Source: Ilumatobacteraceae bacterium
GTDB lineage: Bacteria > Actinomycetota > Acidimicrobiia > Acidimicrobiales > Ilumatobacteraceae
Assembly: GCA_022843125.1 (NCBI GenBank)
Contig: JALHOG010000041.1
Span: 1 to 46,558 of the forward strand
Length of the DNA stretch: 46,558 nt
Direction: 5' to 3'
Below are positions 1 through 9,014 of the stretch, piece after piece. The position numbers and the translations under genes are program-made. The notes below the pieces were generated by a model. It made no database searches. It was not told the origin of the DNA and saw only the letters and a program-made list of their open reading frames with translations. Within the stretch, counting starts at the first letter, position 1; every line of letters begins with the position of its first letter.

Positions 1-1924
<1,924 letters not shown>

Positions 1925-2060
1925 CTTCTCCGCCGTCGACTCAGAAACCAGCGGATCCCCATCGGCAACCGGCACACCGGACTTGACCGGGAAATGGAGC
2001 ACCGCTGCTGCTTCCGGCGCGCGGCCCTGGTGTCCGCCGCGCGGATCGTTCGGCCCGCTG

Positions 2061-2285
2061 TCAGGACCAGCGGCGGGTGATGATCCGGTCGCGCTCCTCG
2101 GGATCGTCGATGCGCTGGGTTGCGGCGAGGGTGCGCCACCAGAAGACCTGGGATGTCCCGTCCACCTCGAACACCGGGTGGTCGGCGGCGGTGTCGGTCG
2201 TAAGGGTGGCGTCGACGTCGTTCGGGGCGCGCCCGCGGACGCGTGGCGTCTCGGGTGACTTCGGGAGCGGTGCAGCACCCCCTGA
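2061..2285 (-). pseudogene. Short open fragment, unrecognised
   Basis: An open minus-strand frame of 75 codons ending at a TGA at 2061-2063, bounded upstream by an in-frame TAG at 2286-2288. It has no ATG; the only possible starts are two GTG codons that would give about 40 residues. The C-terminal half reads like real protein (an acidic segment, then VFWWRTL and EERDRIITRRW). The N-terminal half coincides with a copy of the dispersed repeat. I cannot assign a family. It may be the tail of a gene cut by the repeat, or chance open reading in GC-rich DNA. Confidence 0.25.
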
Positions 2286-2311
2286 CTACGCTGGGTCGAG
2301 CGAGCTCGACC
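2228..2311. repeat. Dispersed hairpin repeat, copy A
   Basis: Shares with the two tandem copies at 4849-5162 the block CGCGCCCGCGGACGCG, the block CACCCCCTGA, and a terminal hairpin. Here the hairpin is GGTCGAGC-GA-GCTCGACC (2294-2311). The 6th and 13th bases differ from the other copies but still pair (A-T instead of C-G). It ends about 58 bp before the ATG of the HNH gene, so it could also act in that gene's leader. Confidence 0.7.
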
Positions 2312-2369
2312 GCACCCCTCGCTCAACGGGCGGTCCGAAGATGAAGCCCTCATCGCCGGAGGTTCCACC

Positions 2370-3386
2370 ATGGCTGAGCAGATCACCCTCCCCACCGTCG
2401 GTGCCGAGCGCCCGCTGACGCGCCGCCTCGACGATGCGTTGACCAACTGGTCGACGAGCCAGCGCGCCGTCATCGGCTTGGCTGCCGACTTCGCCGACTC
2501 GGGCGAGTGGACCGCAACCGGTGCCGCATCGGCAGCGCACTGGATCGCCGCAGCGGCCGACATCGAGGTGTGCACCGCCCGCGAATGGATCAGGGTCGGC
2601 CGGCGGCTGCGCACGCTGCTCGTCATCGCCGAGGCGTTCGAGGCCGACGACCTCTCGTACAGCAAGGTGCGCTGCCTCACAAGGGTCGCCACACCGATGA
2701 ACGAAGCGCAGCTCGTCGCGATCGCGGCCACCGTCGCCGCCGGCCAGCTCCCGAGGGCGATCGCCGCGTGGATGCACCGCACCAGCGACGACGCCGAGCT
2801 GGAGCGGCACCAGCACGAGCAGCGCTCGATCAGCTGGCGAATCGAGCCCGACGGTGTGGTGACGTTCACCCAGCGCCTCCCACCGCTCGTGGCGGGCGCG
2901 TTCATCAGTCGGCTGACCACGCACGTGATGACGAACCGTCCGACCCCCGAGTCGATCGCCGACTGGCCGACCCTCGGCCAGCAGTACGCCGACGCCTTCG
3001 AGCACCTGCTCACCGAGGGAGCCGGCCGGTTGCTGACCGAGCTGGTCATCCACGTCCGCGCCGACGGCGCCACCCTCGACGACGGCACCCCGCTCCCGAT
3101 GTCGGTGGTGGAGCGCATCGCCCCCGAGGCGTTCATCCGGGCCCTGGTGCACGACGCGGAGGGAAGGCCGATCAACGCATCGTCGAAGCGCCGCCACCCC
3201 ACCATCCGCCAGAAGCGGGTGGTGAAGGAGCGCGACCAGGCCTGCGTCGACTGCGGCGCCACCACGCTTCTCCAGTACGACCACGTCCCCGACTACGAGC
3301 AGACCAGGCACACCGTCGTGGAGGAACTCCAGCTCCGCTGCGCCCCCTGCCACCAGAAGCGCCACGCAGCGCAGGCCGCCGCATGA
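2370..3386 (+). CDS. DUF222 / HNH endonuclease (13E12 repeat family)
   Basis: 338 aa. The N-terminal two thirds is the helical DUF222 region typical of actinobacterial 13E12-family proteins. The C-terminus is an HNH nuclease: C292-x2-C295 and C324-x2-C327 form the zinc knuckle pairs, D304-H305 supplies the general-base His, and H328 and H332 complete the HH end. All key residues are present, so the nuclease could be active on DNA. The ATG is preceded by GGAGG (2358-2362) eight nt upstream. At 338 aa it is shorter than many members (400-500 aa). Members of this family often occur as multi-copy, dispersed genes, which fits the repeat copies on both sides. Its biological role is not established; mobile-element or defence-like activity are both possible. 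Confidence 0.9.
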   Translation: MAEQITLPTVGAERPLTRRLDDALTNWSTSQRAVIGLAADFADSGEWTATGAASAAHWIAAAADIEVCTAREWIRVGRRLRTLLVIAEAFEADDLSYSKVRCLTRVATPMNEAQLVAIAATVAAGQLPRAIAAWMHRTSDDAELERHQHEQRSISWRIEPDGVVTFTQRLPPLVAGAFISRLTTHVMTNRPTPESIADWPTLGQQYADAFEHLLTEGAGRLLTELVIHVRADGATLDDGTPLPMSVVERIAPEAFIRALVHDAEGRPINASSKRRHPTIRQKRVVKERDQACVDCGATTLLQYDHVPDYEQTRHTVVEELQLRCAPCHQKRHAAQAAA

Positions 3387-3406
3387 CTCATTCAGGCCAT
3401 TTGGAC

Positions 3407-3490
3407 CGAAACGTTTCGCGTTCACAACATTTCGTGGAAATGCCGCGAATACGTATCATTTCGCCGAAATGGCGCGATTTGGGTTACGAT
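3407..3490 (+). promoter_or_regulatory. Operator array of three palindromes plus leaderless promoter for the HTH gene
   Basis: Three palindromes lie in this AT-richer gap: CGAAACGTTTCG (3407-3418, perfect), CATTTC-GTG-GAAATG (3428-3442) and CATTTCG-C-CGAAATG (3457-3471). The last two share the half-site CATTTC, with centres 29 bp apart. A -10-like TACGAT lies at 3485-3490, six nt before the ATG at 3497. There is no Shine-Dalgarno, so the mRNA is probably leaderless. The third palindrome sits on the -35 region, as expected for autorepression by the downstream HTH protein (inference). Confidence 0.75.
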
Positions 3491-3496
3491 CGATGC

Positions 3497-4258
3497 ATGA
3501 CCCAATGGGCGCCGTACTTCACGGTGACGGAAGCGGCAGCCGAACTCGGTCTCACGGAAGGCCGGGTGCGACGCCTCATCGAGGCGCGCCTGCTCGACGC
3601 CGACAAGGTCGCCGGGCGTTGGCTGCTCACCGCCGATTCCGTGCACGCCCGCAAGAACACGCAGCGACGGCGCGGAAGGCCAATGAGCGTCAACGCCCTG
3701 TGGCGGCTGCTCCACGGTGGAGTGATCGCCCGGCTGCTCGTGGACTCCGACGAACCTGCCCGCCACAACATCCGGGTCCAACTCGTCCACCGAGCGGCCG
3801 TTGAGGACGTGTACGTCCTGCCGAAGCTGGTCGATCGGATCGCGCCGCTGATCGCGCCGGGAGGTCGCGCACTCGCCGAGCAGAACGGTGTTCCCGCCGG
3901 CACCGACCCGCGTTGGCTGCTCGATGCGTACGTGCTCGCGAGCGAGGTGCTAGCGCTGCGTCGCAGCAAGATCATCTCGGGTGTGAAAGGCCAGCCGAAC
4001 GTCCGCCTGCGGATCGTCGACGACTCGGACGTGTCGTGGAACTTCGCCCGCGCCTTCGAGTTGCTCATCGCCTGGCTCGACCTGGCAGATGATGGCGACC
4101 GCGCGGCGGACATCACGCTGAACGAACTCCTCGCCGAGCTGCACGAGGCGGGTGTCGAGAGGTTCTCGGTCGGCAATGAGCTCGTCGCCCGAGCCAGCCT
4201 CGGCAGCCTCGCCGCGCTGTACAACGAGGTGTACGGGTCGGGCTCCGATGAGTCCTGA
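3497..4258 (+). CDS. Helix-turn-helix (excisionase/MerR-like) protein, probable antitoxin or autorepressor
   Basis: 253 aa. Residues about 8-50 form an excisionase-type winged HTH (FTVTEAAAELGLTEGRVRRLIEARLL, then a GRWLL wing), followed by a basic QRRRGRP hook. The remaining 190 residues are an alpha/beta domain I cannot name with certainty; the part around NVRLRIVDD faintly recalls AbiEi-type antitoxins. The start is set by the TACGAT -10 box and by the absence of any other start close to it. The stop overlaps an ATG (4248) that looks like the original start of the next gene, so the two are translationally coupled. The order DNA-binding protein then HEPN-like protein, with palindromic operators in front, fits a toxin-antitoxin or abortive-infection pair (inference). 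Confidence 0.7.
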   Translation: MTQWAPYFTVTEAAAELGLTEGRVRRLIEARLLDADKVAGRWLLTADSVHARKNTQRRRGRPMSVNALWRLLHGGVIARLLVDSDEPARHNIRVQLVHRAAVEDVYVLPKLVDRIAPLIAPGGRALAEQNGVPAGTDPRWLLDAYVLASEVLALRRSKIISGVKGQPNVRLRIVDDSDVSWNFARAFELLIAWLDLADDGDRAADITLNELLAELHEAGVERFSVGNELVARASLGSLAALYNEVYGSGSDES

Positions 4259-4299
4259 GATCGACATCCGAGGCGGGCTGCTACCGCGGCTATCAAGCG

Positions 4300-4839
4300 A
4301 TGTACGGGCAGAGCCAGGCCATGGCCATCCGACGATTCGCGGACTCGCACAAGGACAAGCCCGACTCCATCTGGTGGATCGTCGAGCGCATCCGCGTCAC
4401 GCCTTCGTTGGCGAGTCGCCGCGCGCTCACCGACGCCGTCGTGGCGGGCCGCGGCGGTGACGCCGACGCATTCGTGCTCGAGCGTGTGAACCGGGACTTC
4501 GATCGATTGGCAGGCGACGGTGATCTGCCCTCCACCGAAGCGCTCGGGCAACTGCAGGCGCGCCTCAAGGCATCGGCCAAGGCAGTCGTCGCATACGCAG
4601 ATCGACGGATCGCACATCTCGACCCACGAGGTGGACGGCGGAGCCTCACCTTCACCGAACTCCACCAGGCGCTCGATGAGGTCGCCGCGATCGCGAACGT
4701 GGTCAGCGTGTTGCTGACGAGCTCGCACACCATGTTCGACCTCGTCACCGTCCAGCACGATTGGACCGAGTGCTTCCGGCCCGGACTGTTCCCGACGCCG
4801 ATCGAACACGCCGCCTGGTTCGATGGCAGCTTCGATTGA
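4300..4839 (+). CDS. AbiU2/HEPN-like protein, 5' end probably damaged
   Basis: 179 aa from the only ATG in this frame. Family-like features are an N-terminal YQAMYGQSQAMAIRR helix, the central DRRIAHLD motif (R102, R103, H106; HEPN-type R...H), and TFTELHQALDEV after it, as in AbiU2-like HEPN proteins. The spacing of R and H is not the classic Rx4-6H, so catalytic competence is unclear. The frame stays open upstream to a TGA at 4250-4252, and CYRGYQ just before the ATG looks coding. The ATG at 4248 (MSPEID...), which overlaps the stop of the HTH gene and suits the family's N-terminus, is in another frame. This suggests a frameshifting deletion between about 4262 and 4290. It may therefore be a disabled toxin, or one that now uses an internal start. 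Confidence 0.5.
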   Translation: MYGQSQAMAIRRFADSHKDKPDSIWWIVERIRVTPSLASRRALTDAVVAGRGGDADAFVLERVNRDFDRLAGDGDLPSTEALGQLQARLKASAKAVVAYADRRIAHLDPRGGRRSLTFTELHQALDEVAAIANVVSVLLTSSHTMFDLVTVQHDWTECFRPGLFPTPIEHAAWFDGSFD

Positions 4840-4848
4840 CGGACACCA

Positions 4849-5005
4849 CGCGCCCGCGGACGCGCCGGGCGCGAAGCCCTCAGCTTCACTGCAACACCCC
4901 CTGATTAGGCTGGGTCGCGCGAGCGCGACCGACACGATCACCACGGCCGAACAGCGCAGCAAACCCACCCCAACCCCGGCGCTCCACCGCGCCCGCCGAG
5001 CACCT
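4849..5005. repeat. 157-bp repeat unit, copy B (tandem with C)
   Basis: Begins with CGCGCCCGCGGACGCG, then CTTCACTGCAACACCCCCTG (4884-4903), then a perfect hairpin GGTCGCGC-GA-GCGCGACC (4913-4930), then ACCACGGCC and CCCACCCCAACCCCGGCGCT. The same landmarks recur exactly 157 bp later. With copy C it fills the gap between the HEPN-like gene and the DUF4357 fragment; no other gene is apparent in 4840-5178. Confidence 0.85.
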
Positions 5006-5162
5006 CGCGCCCGCGGACGCGTCGAGCACGAGCCACCCGACTTCACTGCAACACCCCCTGACCAGGCTCGGTCGCGCGAGCGCGACCAACACCATCACCA
5101 CGGCCGGACAGCGCAGCAACCCCACCCCAACCCCGGCGCTCCGCCGTGCCTGCGCCGCACGA
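5006..5162. repeat. 157-bp repeat unit, copy C
   Basis: The landmarks of copy B are shifted by exactly 157 bp: leading block at 5006, CTTCACT at 5041, hairpin at 5070-5087 (same stem as B). The leading block recurs a third time at 5163 (CGCGCCCGCGGGCGCG), where the DUF4357 fragment ends, so the 3' end of that fragment touches the repeat. A weaker match to the leading block lies near 6113-6128. Confidence 0.85.
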
Positions 5163-5178
5163 CGCGCCCGCGGGCGCG

Positions 5179-5457
5179 TCAGGTGGTGGCGGTCGACTCG
5201 GCGCTGCGGATCTGGCGGGTCTTCAAGGCGACGCCGTCGGGGTCGATCCACTCGATCCGCCCGTTGATGTGGGCGCCGGTCAACACCAGCGCCACAGCCG
5301 ACGGCGTGCGGAACAGGGCGTCCTCCGTCAGCACGTAGTGATCGCCCTGACGGGCAGCGCTCCCCGACCTCCGTTTCCCGCTTGCAGGAAAGCTGCGTCG
5401 CGGGCACATCGCAGTTCCGGACCGAGCGGCGCAAGGCCGCGGCCCGCGCAGGGACAC
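5179..5457 (-). pseudogene. DUF4357 domain fragment
   Basis: The C-terminal 55 residues (GDHYVLTEDALFRTPSA, then GRIEWIDPDGVAL) match the DUF4357 domain, which normally sits at the C-terminus of larger proteins such as GIY-YIG-like or restriction-associated ones. Here only about 92 codons are open, and the N-terminal 35 residues are Arg/Ser-rich and not family-like. It is most likely the remnant of a longer gene whose body was lost. Its end abuts the third copy of the repeat block, pointing to repeat-associated rearrangement. A free-standing mini-protein cannot be excluded. Confidence 0.55.
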
Positions 5458-5461
5458 TGCG

Positions 5462-5467
5462 TACGAT
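5462..5467 (+). promoter_or_regulatory. -10 box TACGAT, leaderless start at 5475
   Basis: TACGAT ends seven nt before the GTG at 5475. No clear -35 was seen. It supports the GTG as start codon over the upstream in-frame codons. Confidence 0.5.
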
Positions 5468-5474
5468 CCGGAAC

Positions 5475-5966
5475 GTGAAAATCCACTTCGTTGCCGAATA
5501 CCTCGCGGACCGCAAGGTATTCGTGGTCCCGTACGAGTACCTGGCGGAGGTCAATGCGTTCGAGGTCCACAACGATTGGGAGGGAGGCCTCAAGGCCTAC
5601 CGCGTCGAGCACGAGTATCTCGCAGACCTGAAGGTCTTCCTGGTCCCCCACGAGTACATGGCCGGGGCGCCCGGCTTTGGCTGGGGCGGCGGAGGAGGAC
5701 GCAGTGTCCCGACGCCGACGAAGACGCTCTCGGACTTTCACCCCGTCGCCTGGATCATCCACCCGGTGGCATGGATCATCATCGGGATGTTCGGCAGCGG
5801 AGGGCTGGCGCTCGCCGTCTCCAAGATCACGGGCACCGAGGACGTGTGGCCAGGCCTCTTCGCTGTCGGATGGTTCGTACCCCCGGTTGTGTGGCTCGGG
5901 CTCTTGCCGATGGCGATCACCAAGCTCCGCAGCTACCGGGCCAGCTTCCGACAACGTGTCGAGTGA
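5475..5966 (+). CDS. DUF6150-like repeat protein with two C-terminal membrane segments
   Basis: 163 aa from the GTG placed by the TACGAT box. The N-terminal 60 residues are imperfect beta-repeats of about 18-20 residues (AEYLADRKVFVVPYEYLAEV, then HEYLADLKVFLVPHEYMAG), a pattern like DUF6150 ('ADlkVyvv' repeats). A Gly-rich hinge follows, then two hydrophobic helices (about 95-120 and 128-150). HPVAWII occurs twice back to back at the start of the first helix. Function unknown; the layout suggests a membrane-anchored sensor-like or structural repeat domain. The DUF6150 assignment is from pattern memory only. Confidence 0.6.
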   Translation: MKIHFVAEYLADRKVFVVPYEYLAEVNAFEVHNDWEGGLKAYRVEHEYLADLKVFLVPHEYMAGAPGFGWGGGGGRSVPTPTKTLSDFHPVAWIIHPVAWIIIGMFGSGGLALAVSKITGTEDVWPGLFAVGWFVPPVVWLGLLPMAITKLRSYRASFRQRVE

Positions 5967-6254
5967 CCGGGCGAGTTCCACCGGAACCACGACGAACACC
6001 GCTTACGTTTGTAGTTCGCTGCGCGCGGCGACCGGGATCGCTCCCCCACCGACACTGAACCTGTCACGAGCAGCACGGTCAGGGCATGCCGGAGACCCTC
6101 CGTCGCACAACGCGCGCCGGCGGACGCGTCAGGCGCTCGGGACCAGCCCGCACGCAGGAACTCGGAGAGCCACCGAACACGCCCAGCCGCCAACCGAGCG
6201 CACGCGGTTGAGCGATTTCCGGAAGTACATCTCGTCGACCGCTCGCCATGCCGG

Positions 6255-7892
6255 TCATCGTGCTGTGTCGGCGAGCGCTCCGTTCGTGAGGCGGATCGTC
6301 CTGGTGACGTGGACCCGTTCGAGCAGGGCACGGTCGTGGGTGACGAGCAGGACGGTGCCGGCGAAGGTGTCGAGGGCCTGTTCGAGCTGCTCGATCGCGG
6401 GGAGGTCGAGGTGGTTGGTGGGCTCGTCGAGCACGAGCAGGTTGGCGCCGTTGGCCATCATCAGCGCGAGCGCGGCGCGGGTGCGCTCGCCGGGCGACAG
6501 CGACGCCGTCGGGCGCTCGACGTGCGGGCCGACGAGGCCGAACTTGGCGAGCAGGGTGCGGGCCTCGGGCACCTGCATACCGGTCGCGTCGGTGAACGCC
6601 CGCAACAGCGTGTCGGCGCCGTCGAGTTGTGCACGCACCTGCTCGATCTCCCCCACCACCACGCCGCTGCCGAGCTGTGCCGAACCAGAGGTGGGCACGG
6701 TGCGGCCGAGGATCACGTCGATCAGCGTCGACTTGCCCGCGCCATTGTGGCCGACGAGGGCGATCCGGTCGCCGTACTCGACGAGCAGATCGATCGGCCC
6801 GAGTGTGAAGGCACCCCGCTCCACCGTCGCGCCCGACAGGCGGGCCACCACGTCGCCGCTGCGGCCGGCGTCGGGCACCGTGTAGCGCAGCTGCCACGAC
6901 TCACGAGGCTTGTCGACCGCCTCCAGCCGCTCCATCTGCTTGGCCGTGCGCGCCGCCTTGCCCGCGAGCTGCTCGGTCTGGTTCGTCTTGAAGCTCTTGA
7001 TGTGCTTGTCGGTCTCGCCCGACTTCTTCACCTTCGCCTGGCCCTGCTGCGCCCACTCGCGCTGGGTCTGGGCCCGGTCCGCCAGGGACTTGCGTTTCGT
7101 GTCGTACTCCTCGAACCGCTCCCAGGCGTGCTGGCGGGCCAGCTCGCGCTCGTGCAGGTACGCCTGCCAGCCGCCGCCGAACCGGGACACCGTGTGGGTG
7201 AACTCGTCGATCTCGACGATGTCGGTGACGGCGACGTCGAGGAACCGCCGGTCGTGGCTGACGAGCAGCACCCCGGCGTCGAGGCCGACGACCCATCGCT
7301 CGAGGCGTTCGAGCCCGTCGAGGTCGAGGTCGTTGGTGGGCTCGTCGAGCAGGTACACGTCGAAGCGCGACAGCAGCAGCGCGGCGAGGTTGGCGCGCGC
7401 CGCCTCACCGCCCGACAGCGTCGCGGTCGGCTGTGCGAGCAACCGCCCGCTCATGCCGAGCTCGGCGCACACCTCGCCGATTCGGGCGTCGAGATCGGCG
7501 CCGCCCAACCCGAGCCACCGGTGCAGCGCGATGTCGTAGCGGTCGGCGGCATCGGCGTCACCGGCGGCGAGCGCAGCGGTCGCTCCGTCGAGCTCCGCCT
7601 GCGCACCGGTGACGCCGGTGCGACGGGCGAGCAGGTCGCGCACGAGCTCGCCGGTCCGTTCGGGTTCCTGGTGCAGCCAGCCGACGGTCGCCGTGGGTGG
7701 CGCGAGCGAGACACCGCCGGTGTCGGGCGCGAGGGCGCCGGCCGCGACGGCGAGCAGGGTCGACTTGCCGACCCCGTTCGGCCCCACCACGCCGATCCGT
7801 CGACCGGGCGGGAGGATCAGGTCGACCTCGGTGAGCACCGGGCGAGCGGCGCGGGTGACGGTGACGTTGGAGAGCGAGAGTGTGGCAACCAT
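6255..7892 (-). CDS. ABC-F family ATPase
   Basis: 545 aa with two tandem ABC ATPase domains and no membrane segments. Walker A motifs are GPNGVGKST and GHNGAGKST, signature motifs LSGGE and LSPGE, and both halves have Walker B LLDEPTN/LVLDEPTNHLDLP. Between them is a charged linker with many Lys/Gln/Glu (about residues 230-320), the ABC-F interdomain arm that reaches into the ribosome. ABC-F proteins act on ribosomes (translation factors or ribosome protection against antibiotics); which subgroup this belongs to cannot be told. ATG at 7892 with GGAAGG about 11 nt upstream; an in-frame TTG further up is less likely. TACCGT on the minus strand at 7920-7925 could be its -10. Confidence 0.93.
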   Translation of the reverse strand: MVATLSLSNVTVTRAARPVLTEVDLILPPGRRIGVVGPNGVGKSTLLAVAAGALAPDTGGVSLAPPTATVGWLHQEPERTGELVRDLLARRTGVTGAQAELDGATAALAAGDADAADRYDIALHRWLGLGGADLDARIGEVCAELGMSGRLLAQPTATLSGGEAARANLAALLLSRFDVYLLDEPTNDLDLDGLERLERWVVGLDAGVLLVSHDRRFLDVAVTDIVEIDEFTHTVSRFGGGWQAYLHERELARQHAWERFEEYDTKRKSLADRAQTQREWAQQGQAKVKKSGETDKHIKSFKTNQTEQLAGKAARTAKQMERLEAVDKPRESWQLRYTVPDAGRSGDVVARLSGATVERGAFTLGPIDLLVEYGDRIALVGHNGAGKSTLIDVILGRTVPTSGSAQLGSGVVVGEIEQVRAQLDGADTLLRAFTDATGMQVPEARTLLAKFGLVGPHVERPTASLSPGERTRAALALMMANGANLLVLDEPTNHLDLPAIEQLEQALDTFAGTVLLVTHDRALLERVHVTRTIRLTNGALADTAR

Positions 7893-7991
7893 GCGCGACG
7901 AACCTTCCGGGGAGAGCAACGGTACGGGTTCGATCAGCGCGGCACGACGTCATCGTGCCAGACGCGACACCCGAGGCGCGCGACGGGTTCC

Positions 7992-8063
7992 GTGACGGAA
8001 TGGGTCAGACCAACTCCGTCACGGCTCGAGCCGTGACGGAGTTGGTCTGACCCATTCCGTCAC
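7992..8063. repeat. 72-bp perfect palindrome (two inverted 31-nt units, centre GGCTCGAGCC)
   Basis: Perfect inverted repeat with 36-bp arms and no loop, centred between 8027 and 8028. Each arm is a 31-nt unit that itself begins with GTGACGGA and ends with TCCGTCAC (8-bp inner stem); its loop contains GGTC-A-GACC. The same 31-nt unit recurs in the palindrome at 39837-39904. The right end contains the TGA stop of the phzF-like gene. It could form a cruciform in DNA or a very strong RNA hairpin that ends phzF transcription, but the second copy is not in a terminator position. Confidence 0.95.
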
Positions 8064-8938
8064 AACACCACGGTGCCTTGGACGCAGGTGGTGACGCCGC
8101 CGCCGATCCAGAGGCGGCCGTCGGCGTCGCGTTCGACGCTGACGCGGCCGGCACGGCCGAGCGCTGTGCCCTGCGTAGCGAGGTAGGGCGGCGTGAAGCG
8201 GCCGCTGCCGACCAGCCACTGGGCGAGCGACGCGTTGAGGCTGCCGGTCACCGGGTCCTCGAACGTGTGCGTGCCCTCCGGGAAGAACGCCCGCACCTCG
8301 TACGCCGCGTCGTGGCCGGCGGGGTGCGGGCCGGCGACGCCGATCTTCAGCTCCGAATCGGCCGGCCGCAGCGCCAGCACCGCCTCCGCGCTCGCGAGCA
8401 GCACGCCCAGCCAGCCGGGGCCGTTGTCGACCCACGCCGCGTCGACGACGTCGTCCCGCGTGATCCCGAGCGCCTCGACCACCCGGTCGAGCGTGGCGTC
8501 GTCGACCGGGCCGTCGCGCAGCAGCGGCGGGGCGGCGAAGGCCAGCCCGGTCTCCGTGCGCACGACGTCCACCAGGCCGACACCGCACTCCTGCACGATG
8601 CGGTCCGGGCGCTTGGGCCGGTGCCCGGACTCGAGCCAGGCGTGGCACGACCCGAGCGTCGGGTGGCCGGCGAACGGCAGCTCCACCGATGGCGTGAAGA
8701 TCCGCACCCGGTAGTCGGCATCCGGATGGACGGGAGCGAGGAGGAACGTCGTCTCCGAGAAGTTCGTCCAGTTCGCGAACCGCTGCATCTCGTCGTCGTA
8801 CAGCCGGTCGCCGTCGAGCACAACCGCCAGCGGGTTGCCGCGGTACGCCTCACCCGTGAAGACGTCCACCTCCATGTAGGCACGGTGCGAGCGGTCCCGG
8901 TCCCCGATCCTGACGTCCATCACCCCATGATCGCTCAT
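8060..8938 (-). CDS. PhzF family isomerase-like protein
   Basis: 292 aa, normal family length. Motifs are VDVFTGEAYRGNPLAVV near the N-terminus, NFSETTF with the presumed catalytic E62, and FAGHPTLGS; the C-terminal half repeats the diaminopimelate-epimerase-like fold and includes EDPVTGSLNASLAQWL. PhzF proteins isomerise small metabolites; no phenazine genes are nearby, so this is the widespread housekeeping type with unknown substrate. ATG at 8938 with an AAGGA upstream. Its stop codon lies inside the 72-bp palindrome. Confidence 0.93.
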   Translation of the reverse strand: MSDHGVMDVRIGDRDRSHRAYMEVDVFTGEAYRGNPLAVVLDGDRLYDDEMQRFANWTNFSETTFLLAPVHPDADYRVRIFTPSVELPFAGHPTLGSCHAWLESGHRPKRPDRIVQECGVGLVDVVRTETGLAFAAPPLLRDGPVDDATLDRVVEALGITRDDVVDAAWVDNGPGWLGVLLASAEAVLALRPADSELKIGVAGPHPAGHDAAYEVRAFFPEGTHTFEDPVTGSLNASLAQWLVGSGRFTPPYLATQGTALGRAGRVSVERDADGRLWIGGGVTTCVQGTVVL

Positions 8939-9014
8939 CGTCGCCGTCCTTGCCGGAACGTGACGGGACCGGGTTGGACGCGAGCCGGTGGCGGGCCAGA
9001 ATCAGCAGGCCCCC

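Noticed and set aside
2370..3386. HNH gene as an intein or group I intron nuclease
   Set aside because: DUF222 at the N-terminus and a complete gene with its own ribosome-binding site show a free-standing 13E12-family protein.
3484..5046. 520-codon minus-strand frame opposite the HTH and HEPN-like genes
   Set aside because: Ser/Arg-rich composition, no motifs, and it continues through the 157-bp repeats.
4849..5181. Repeats considered as a CRISPR array
   Set aside because: The unit is 157 bp, with similarity spread along it and no short identical repeats with unique spacers; no cas genes.
5967..6254. Possible tRNA or small gene in the 288-bp gap
   Set aside because: No cloverleaf, no conserved TTCGA-type arm in the right context and no protein-like frame; only a weak match to the repeat's leading block near 6113.
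7992..8063. 72-bp palindrome as a simple intrinsic terminator for phzF
   Set aside because: No U-tract, and the sister element lies between divergent genes, so termination cannot be its general role, though it may still stop transcription here.
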